A stretch of 63,553 bases of DNA from Phenylobacterium sp. SCN 70-31 (GTDB lineage Bacteria; Pseudomonadota; Alphaproteobacteria; Caulobacterales; Caulobacteraceae). The translations under genes were made by a program, and so were the position numbers. This document shows, in pieces, positions 58,473 to 63,553 of the stretch (the stretch's first letter is position 1; every line of letters starts with the position of its first letter). The stretch is taken from contig NZ_MEEX01000027.1 of NCBI RefSeq assembly GCF_001724605.1, forward strand, positions 1-63,553. Reading direction: 5' to 3'. The notes under the pieces were generated by a model. It was not told where the DNA came from. It searched no databases and saw nothing but the letters and a program-made list of their open reading frames with translations.

Positions 58473-59171
58473 ATGAAGAAGTTTCTAGCCGCGGCGTCCG
58501 TCGCCGCGCTCGTGATCGGGGCCGCCTCTTCGGCGAACGCTGCGATCACCATGAGCTACACGGTTGCAAACCAGCTTTATGACGTCGATTCCGGTCAGAT
58601 CCTCGAGGATTTTGACGGCGTCGACAGCGCGCTGACGACCTATTCCGGTAACCTGCGCGGCCCGTTCGACAGCGTCTACAATGTCAGCGACAGCGCGCCG
58701 CCGCCCTACACCGGCCCCGGCTCGATCGAAGCTTGCTGCCAGGACGGCGAAAACTACGACGCCGATCCCACCCGCTACGGCTCGGTTCAGGCGGACCAAA
58801 GCTTCACGTTCTCGACGATCGCGGGCTACGCCCTGACGAGCTTCAGCTTCTACATCGGCTCGCCCGATGAATATAACCGCCTGACCTTCAACCTGCTCGA
58901 CGGCACCAGCAAGACCTTCAGCGGTCACGAAATCTGGGGTGGTCCCGTGTTCAACGGCGACCGGACCGCCGGCTACCGCGTGTACTACGACTTCGGCGGC
59001 GCCAAGGTCACCTCGATCAGCTTCGAGTCCATCGGCGCGAACGCGTTCGAGTTCGACGGTCTCGCCGGCTCGGTCGCCGCGATCCCCGAACCCGCCACCT
59101 GGGCCATGATGATCATGGGCTTCGGCGCGGCCGGCACGATGCTCCGCTCGCGTCGCCGGGCGTTCGCGTAA
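58473..59171 (+). CDS. PEPxxWA-CTERM sorting-domain secreted protein
   Basis: 232 residues from ATG 58473 with GGGG eight bases upstream. Signal peptide MKKFLAAASVAALVIGAASSANA, then a beta-rich domain of unknown function (SGQILEDFDGVDS..., SFSFYIGSPDEYNRLTFNLLDG, SISFESIGANAFEFDGLAGS), and a C-terminal IPEPATWAMMIMGFGAAGTMLRSRRR. This is the alphaproteobacterial PEPxxWA-CTERM signal (motif, membrane helix, basic end), thought to be processed by an exosortase at the cell surface. No exosortase is in this window. GC content is visibly lower than its neighbours. A strong terminator follows. Confidence 0.9.
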   Translation: MKKFLAAASVAALVIGAASSANAAITMSYTVANQLYDVDSGQILEDFDGVDSALTTYSGNLRGPFDSVYNVSDSAPPPYTGPGSIEACCQDGENYDADPTRYGSVQADQSFTFSTIAGYALTSFSFYIGSPDEYNRLTFNLLDGTSKTFSGHEIWGGPVFNGDRTAGYRVYYDFGGAKVTSISFESIGANAFEFDGLAGSVAAIPEPATWAMMIMGFGAAGTMLRSRRRAFA

Positions 59172-59212
59172 GCGCGCATCCGCAGCGCCGCAAGGCGCCG
59201 CGACAAGACAAA

Positions 59213-59245
59213 GGCCCCGGCTGCGCCCGCAGCCGGGGCTTTTTC
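59213..59245 (+). terminator. intrinsic terminator after the PEP-CTERM gene
   Basis: An 11-bp perfect stem GCCCCGGCTGC / GCAGCCGGGGC with a 4-nt loop, followed by TTTTTC. Confidence 0.9.
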
Positions 59246-59317
59246 GTATCGACGCGCTGGACGACGGGCGAAACCGGCGACTAAGGGACGGACGACAGAC
59301 CACGCCAGCGAGCGCCC

Positions 59318-60070
59318 ATGGAACTCGAGTGCTATCCCACCGTCTCGCCCGGCGTCGCTCCGCCCGAGATCGTCCCCGGCCGTCCGCAGCGCGCCTGGAT
59401 GGACAGCTTCATGGCGCGGCATCCCTATCGCTGCCTGCCGCTCAACATGGCCAATTCGTCCGGCTGGGAACTCCTGTGCCCCGTGGCCTTCACGGCCGAA
59501 TGGAACGGCGGTCTGATGCAGGAGGACATCAAGCTCACGCCCGACCGTCCGCACCCCCACTTCCACCACTACGTCTCCAGCCACTTCAGCCACGGCGTGG
59601 TGACGTTCCATGCGGGCTACATGTTCCGCACGCCGCCTGGCTGGTCCATGTGGGTCATGGGCGCGCCCAACCAGGCCAAGGACGGCATCCAGCCGCTGTC
59701 GGGCGTGGTCGAGACCGACTGGCTGCCCTTCCCCTTCACCATGAACTGGCTGTTCACGCGGCCGGGCCGGGTGCGGTTCGAGAAGGGCGAGCCCTTCTGC
59801 TTCATCAGCCTCCTGCAGGACCATACCCTGCACGAGATCCAGCCGGTGATCCGCCAGCTCGATTCCAACCCGGAGCTGCGCCACCAGTACGACGTCTGGG
59901 AAAAGCACCGTAGCGAGTTCAACAAGAAGATCTTCCGAGGCGATCCCGAGGCCACCAAGGAGGCCTGGCAACGCTACTACTTCAAGGGCGAGTTCCCCGA
60001 GGAAGTCGGCGCGCCGAACCCCGAAGGACACGTCAACAAGCGCCGGCTGAAGGCCCCGAAATTCCGCTGA
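59318..60070 (+). CDS. DUF6065 family protein
   Basis: 250 residues. The sequence RPQRAWMDSFMARHPYRCLPLNMANSSGWELLCPVAFTAEWNGG at the N-terminus, then HPHFHHYVSSHFSHGVVTFHAGYMFRTPPGWSMWVMG, matches the DUF6065 family as I recall it. It is rich in Trp, His and Phe. Relatives sometimes sit in natural-product clusters; no such cluster is visible here. No signal peptide or membrane helix. Function unknown. Confidence 0.7.
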   Translation: MELECYPTVSPGVAPPEIVPGRPQRAWMDSFMARHPYRCLPLNMANSSGWELLCPVAFTAEWNGGLMQEDIKLTPDRPHPHFHHYVSSHFSHGVVTFHAGYMFRTPPGWSMWVMGAPNQAKDGIQPLSGVVETDWLPFPFTMNWLFTRPGRVRFEKGEPFCFISLLQDHTLHEIQPVIRQLDSNPELRHQYDVWEKHRSEFNKKIFRGDPEATKEAWQRYYFKGEFPEEVGAPNPEGHVNKRRLKAPKFR

Positions 60071-60162
60071 AGATTCTCCGCGCGGGGCCGCTTGCCAACC
60101 CGGGGGCGGTCTGCCATAAGGCCGCCTCTCGCAATCGGGACCGGCCACGGACCCGTCGGAGC

Positions 60163-60237
60163 GCGGGCGTAGCTCAGGGGTAGAGCACAACCTTGCCAAG
60201 GTTGGGGTCGGGCGTTCGAATCGCCTCGCCCGCTCCA
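60163..60237 (+). tRNA. tRNA-Gly (anticodon GCC)
   Basis: 75 nt with acceptor stem GCGGGCG / CGCCCGC, D arm GCTCAGGGGTAGAGC, anticodon stem-loop AACC-TTGCCAA-GGTT with anticodon GCC, T loop GGCGTTCGAATCGCC and encoded CCA. Confidence 0.97.
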
Positions 60238-60429
60238 AATTTCGAGACATCCGGTGTCATTCTGACCTCCCGTCCAGGGGGCTCGGGATCGTCGTTCGCG
60301 GCGACCGGATCCACACGGCGCGGCCGCCCGCCCCATCGCACAGCCCATCGACCTGCCGCGGAAGCGTGGCGGCGCCGTCCTGCGCCGCGGTCGAGGCGCA
60401 GGACCCTGCTTGCTTCCGCCAAATCACGG

Positions 60430-60446
60430 TAAACGCGCGATTAACG
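60430..60446. promoter_or_regulatory. possible CtrA-type site upstream of ftsK
   Basis: TAAA-N7-TTAACG (60430-60446) resembles the CtrA box TTAA-N7-TTAA of Caulobacterales cell-cycle promoters. It lies 50 bp before the ftsK ATG. By-eye match with one changed half-site. Confidence 0.3.
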
Positions 60447-60495
60447 GTCCCTGCCGCAAACAGGGGTCTCGACATCGTCTCGGAGGCCTTTGGGC

Positions 60496-62877
60496 ATGGC
60501 GCGCGCGGCGCGGAAAACCGGCGGGGAGCTCGTCTTCCACATCGCGCGGCTGATCTGGGACCATCCGGCGGCGGCACGGCTGCGGGGCGGCCTCGTGGCG
60601 GCGGCCGGTGTCGTGCTCGCGGTGGCGTTCGCGACCTACAATCCCGCCGATCCCAGCCTGAACGCCTCGGGCCCGGCCGCGCCCAGCAACGCCCTGGGCG
60701 GAGCGGGCGCGGTGCTGGCGGACGCCGGCATCCAGTCGCTGGGCCTGGCCGCGGCCCTGGCGGCGCTGCTGCTGGTGGTGTGCGGCCTGGCCCGGGTGAC
60801 TGATCCCGAGCCCGAGACGGCGCGGCTGCGCCTGAGATTGCGGGCCGGTCTGGGCGCCCTGGGGGTGCTGGCCGTGGCCGCCGCCCTGGCCTGGGCGCCG
60901 ATTCCCGCCGGCTGGCCGCTGGCCAAGGGCCTGGGCGGCTTCTGGGGCGACGGCCTGTTCACCGGCCTTGCGGGCCTGATCGCGTATGCGCGCATCCCGG
61001 CGTCCGCGCCGGTGGCGGGCGTGGCGTTCGCCGTGGCCGGCGTCCTGGCCTTCGGCTACGGCCTGGGCCTGTCGCGCCTGGACCTGCGCCGGATGGCCGA
61101 CGGCCTGGGCCATGCGCTGACGCCGCGGCCGAAACTCAAGGCCCAGGCGCCCGAGCCCAAGCCGGCCCGCGTGGCCCGTCGCGGCCGGGGCGAGGCGCCG
61201 ACCGCGCCCGCGACCGTGTCGGACGATCCCGCGCCGACGGCCGTGCCGATCGCGTCCGTCCCGATCGCAGGGGGGACGGCCGACGCGCCGGCGCCCCTGG
61301 TCAAGGCCCCCAAGCCGGCGCCCAAGGAAAGCGTGCGCGAGCAGAAGGAGGCGCAGGCCACCTTCGCCTTCGCCCAGGACGGCGGCTTCCAGCTTCCCGA
61401 ACTGTCGATGCTGTCGAAGGCCCCGGCCCGCGCGGCCCAGTTCGACGAAGGCGCCCTGCGCCAGAACGCCCAGCTCCTGGAGAGCGTGCTGGCCGAGTTC
61501 GGCGTCCGCGGGCAGGTGGACCAGATCCGGCCCGGCCCCGTGGTCACCCTGTACGAACTGGTGCCGGCCGCCGGCGTGAAGTCGGCCCGCGTCGTGGCCC
61601 TGGCCGACGACATCGCGCGCTCCATGAGCGTCGCCTCGGCCCGCGTCTCGGTGGTGCCGGGCCGCAACGCCATCGGCATCGAGCTGCCCAACCAGCGACG
61701 CGAGACGGTCTATCTGCGGGAGCTTCTGGCCTCGGGCGAATACGAGCGCGGCAGCCAGGTGGTGCCCGTGGTGCTGGGTGAAACCATCGGCGGCGAGCCC
61801 TATGTGGCCGACCTGGCCAAGATGCCCCACCTGCTGATCGCCGGGACGACCGGCTCGGGCAAGTCGGTGGGCGTCAACGCCATGATCCTGTCGATTCTGT
61901 ACCGCCTGCCGCCCGACCAGTGCCGGCTGATCATGATCGACCCCAAGATGCTGGAACTGTCGGTCTACGACGGCATCCCGCACCTGCTGGCGCCGGTGGT
62001 CACCGACCCCAAGAAGGCCATCGTCGCGCTCAAGTGGACCGTGCGCGAGATGGAGGATCGCTATCGCCGCATGTCCAAGATCGGCGTGCGCAACATCGCC
62101 AGCTTCAACGAGCGCGCCCGCGAGGCGCTGGCCAAGGGCGAGCACTTCGAGCGGACGGTGCAGACCGGCTTCGACGAGGCCGGGCGCGCCACCTACGAGA
62201 GCGAGAAGATCCGGCCCGAGCCGATGCCCTATCTCGTGGTCATCATCGACGAGGTGGCCGACCTGATGATGGTGGCCGGCAAGGACATCGAGGGCGCCGT
62301 CCAGCGGCTGGCCCAGATGGCGCGGGCGGCGGGCATCCACCTGATCATGGCCACCCAGCGCCCCTCGGTGGACGTGATCACCGGCACCATCAAGGCCAAC
62401 TTCCCGACCCGGATCAGCTTCCAGGTCACGTCCAAGATCGACAGCCGCACCATCCTGGGCGAGCAGGGCGCCGAACAGCTCCTGGGCCAGGGCGACATGC
62501 TCTACATGGCCGGCGGCGGCCGCATCACCCGCCTGCACGGGCCGTTCGTGAGCGACGGCGAGGTCGAGGCGGTGGCCCGGTTCCTGCGCGACCAGGGCCA
62601 GCCCGCCTATCTGGAGGAGGTGACGGCCGGCGGCGACGAGGAGGGGGAAGAGGGCGACCTGGGCTTCGGCGGGGAGTCCGAGAGCAACGACCTCTACGAC
62701 CGGGCCGTGGCCGTGGTCACCCGCGACGGCAAGGCCTCGACCAGCTACATCCAGCGCCGCCTCCAGATCGGCTACAACCGCGCCGCCTCGCTGATGGAGC
62801 GGATGGAGCAGGAAGGCGTCGTCGGCCCCGCCAACCACGCCGGCAAGCGCGAGATCCTGGTGAGCGCAGCGCCTTAG
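60496..62877 (+). CDS. ftsK: DNA translocase FtsK
   Basis: 793 residues from ATG 60496 (a TTG two codons upstream is possible). An N-terminal membrane domain of four helices (about 25-195) is followed by a Pro/Ala-rich linker (about 215-290), shorter than in E. coli. The RecA-like motor (about 330-690) has Walker A LIAGTTGSGKSVGVN (about 450), Walker B YLVVIIDEVADLMMV, and the FtsK signature HLIMATQRPSVDVITGTIKANFPTRISFQV. The gamma winged helix (about 730-790) has DLYDRAVAVVTRDGKASTSYIQRRLQIGYNRAASLMERMEQEGVV and reads KOPS. Clears the chromosome terminus at division. Good length and no missing motif. Confidence 0.96.
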   Translation: MARAARKTGGELVFHIARLIWDHPAAARLRGGLVAAAGVVLAVAFATYNPADPSLNASGPAAPSNALGGAGAVLADAGIQSLGLAAALAALLLVVCGLARVTDPEPETARLRLRLRAGLGALGVLAVAAALAWAPIPAGWPLAKGLGGFWGDGLFTGLAGLIAYARIPASAPVAGVAFAVAGVLAFGYGLGLSRLDLRRMADGLGHALTPRPKLKAQAPEPKPARVARRGRGEAPTAPATVSDDPAPTAVPIASVPIAGGTADAPAPLVKAPKPAPKESVREQKEAQATFAFAQDGGFQLPELSMLSKAPARAAQFDEGALRQNAQLLESVLAEFGVRGQVDQIRPGPVVTLYELVPAAGVKSARVVALADDIARSMSVASARVSVVPGRNAIGIELPNQRRETVYLRELLASGEYERGSQVVPVVLGETIGGEPYVADLAKMPHLLIAGTTGSGKSVGVNAMILSILYRLPPDQCRLIMIDPKMLELSVYDGIPHLLAPVVTDPKKAIVALKWTVREMEDRYRRMSKIGVRNIASFNERAREALAKGEHFERTVQTGFDEAGRATYESEKIRPEPMPYLVVIIDEVADLMMVAGKDIEGAVQRLAQMARAAGIHLIMATQRPSVDVITGTIKANFPTRISFQVTSKIDSRTILGEQGAEQLLGQGDMLYMAGGGRITRLHGPFVSDGEVEAVARFLRDQGQPAYLEEVTAGGDEEGEEGDLGFGGESESNDLYDRAVAVVTRDGKASTSYIQRRLQIGYNRAASLMERMEQEGVVGPANHAGKREILVSAAP

Positions 62878-63010
62878 AGGCGGTCGGGGCCTCCACCGGG
62901 GTGTCGCTCCGGGGGGCGCCGGTCCCGAACTTCAGGCTTCGCGGAGGGCTCACAGCCCTCTGCGGCTTTCATCGACGGCTCGCGTCGTGACGTGGGGCGG
63001 ACACGACTCG

Positions 63011-63190
63011 AGCCCCGCCCCTTTGCGGGGAGGGGTTGGGGGTGTCGCCCGGGTATCGGGACAGGTCTCATGCAGGGCAGGTCGGCCGCGCCAAGCCATG
63101 CGATCCGGCGTTCGCCCCCTCGGGTGGGCCCCTGGCCGAGCGCCTCGCAGACACCCCCACCCCAACCCCTCCCCGCGAGGGGGAGGGGCG
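63011..63190. repeat. long imperfect inverted repeat after ftsK
   Basis: Left arm 63011-63046 (GCCCCTTTGCGGGG then AGGGGTTGGGGGTGTC) and right arm 63150-63190 (GACACCCCCACCCCAACCCC then TCCCCGCGAGGGGGAGGGG) are reverse complements over most of their length. Each arm has its own small GGGG/CCCC hairpin. The spacer is about 100 bp with no clear gene. This looks like a paired REP-type element common in GC-rich alphaproteobacterial genomes. The remaining sequence from 62878 to 63217 holds nothing else I can support. Confidence 0.65.
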
Positions 63191-63217
63191 CCGCTCGCAA
63201 CGTCCCCTTGCGGGGTC

Positions 63218-63553
63218 TCAGCGGCGGGGCGGGCCGGTGGATCGGGGGGCGCCTGGCCGGAAGCCTGGGGAAAGGCCCGGAAGGCCCGATCCGCCGGGCG
63301 GACGGGGCGACAGGGTGAGGGCCGCGGTTCCGCCGGAGAGGCGGGCGCGCAGCGCGCCGCCGGGAGACGGCGGGGTCGAAGGCGAATGCGATCGGGACGC
63401 GGACGGCGACGGTGGCTGCCCGGATGTCGATGGTCCGGGCGTCGATGGCCCGGACGTCGGCCGGGACGGCGCGCCGAGCCGGTCGAGCAGCTCGCGCAGG
63501 CCCGGAAGCTCGGCGGCGCCGGGCGTCAGCGTCCCGGCGTCGTCGGCGACGCG
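63218..63553 (-). CDS. possible C-terminal end of a Pro/Ser-rich protein (partial, doubtful)
   Basis: An open frame of 111 codons enters from the right edge and ends at TGA (63218-63220 on this strand). It reads ...AAELPGLRELLDRLGAPSR and then becomes Pro, Ser, Gly and Arg-rich low complexity. Either a disordered tail or a chance open frame in 75%-GC DNA; no family recognised. Confidence 0.22.
   Translation of the reverse strand, partial: RVADDAGTLTPGAAELPGLRELLDRLGAPSRPTSGPSTPGPSTSGQPPSPSASRSHSPSTPPSPGGALRARLSGGTAALTLSPRPPGGSGLPGLSPGFRPGAPRSTGPPRR

Overview
The window is about 63.5 kb of very GC-rich DNA (roughly 70% by eye). It reads like a chromosomal segment of an alphaproteobacterium of the Caulobacterales, most likely Phenylobacterium or a close relative. 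The basis is gene content and order: aroA-cmk-rpsA with a divergent FYDLN-acid protein, lptC-lptA-lptB, rpoN-exoD-hpf-ptsN, hslV-hslU, fabA-fabB-fabI, ftsK, a CenR-like response regulator, a PEPxxWA-CTERM protein and TonB-dependent uptake. The genus is inference; no rRNA gene is present.

Layout. 1-3.8 kb: housekeeping (rpsA partial, cmk, aroA, FYDLN protein, tRNA-Ala). 3.9-18.6 kb: an accessory locus with two sulfatases, a formylglycine-generating enzyme with an apparent export signal, an alpha/beta hydrolase lacking its nucleophile serine, an SDR dehydrogenase, a methyltransferase, a secreted hydrolase, two closely related TetR regulators, a TonB receptor, a DUF1214/DUF1254 pair and a strictosidine-synthase-like beta-propeller. 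18.6-25.4 kb: HTH protein, CorC-type transporter, lipoprotein, small heat-shock protein, DUF1150, ptsN, hpf, exoD, rpoN. 25.5-29.8 kb: WYL regulator, M3 peptidase and MFS symporter, lying between rpoN and the lpt genes. 30.0-34.0 kb: lptB, lptA, lptC, rnd, tRNA-Leu and a NAD(P)-binding protein. 34.0-36.8 kb: a satellite of the accessory locus (a second DUF1254/DUF1214 pair, divergent from an RTX-tailed hydrolase). 36.9-63.5 kb: uppP, two citrate-synthase-like genes, L,D-transpeptidase, response regulator, SDR, M48 protease, hslUV, moeB, hydroxyacid dehydrogenase, fabA/fabB/fabI, an EmrAB-TetR efflux operon, a UbiH-type monooxygenase, Trm112, a Lon-N protein, a CnoX-like thioredoxin, a prolyl-tRNA editing protein, a PEP-CTERM protein, a DUF6065 protein, tRNA-Gly, ftsK, and a repeat-bearing end.

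The main result is a shared regulatory motif. An 18-bp near-palindrome (core ACCG-N6-CGGT, best copy TTACCGATCGGTCGGTAA) occurs at seven places (5382, 7107, 8001, 13945, 14010, 35168, 35248), plus a weaker copy at 7073. Every copy sits just upstream of genes of the accessory locus or its satellite about 20 kb away. The two TetR proteins at 7.3 and 13.0 kb share an identical helix-turn-helix stretch, which suggests that both read this motif. I propose a two-locus TetR regulon for uptake and hydrolysis of a sulfated substrate. Its components are the TonB receptor, periplasmic or lipid-anchored sulfatases with their own exported FGE, esterase-like hydrolases including one with a type I secretion tail, a dehydrogenase, and two split DUF1254/DUF1214 modules. 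The substrate is not evident from sequence.

Secondary points are paired TGGAC-N6-GTCCA operators at the emrAB/ubiH divergent promoter, an HTH-citrate synthase fusion next to a tandem TATATTGAT repeat, and several intergenic inverted repeats.
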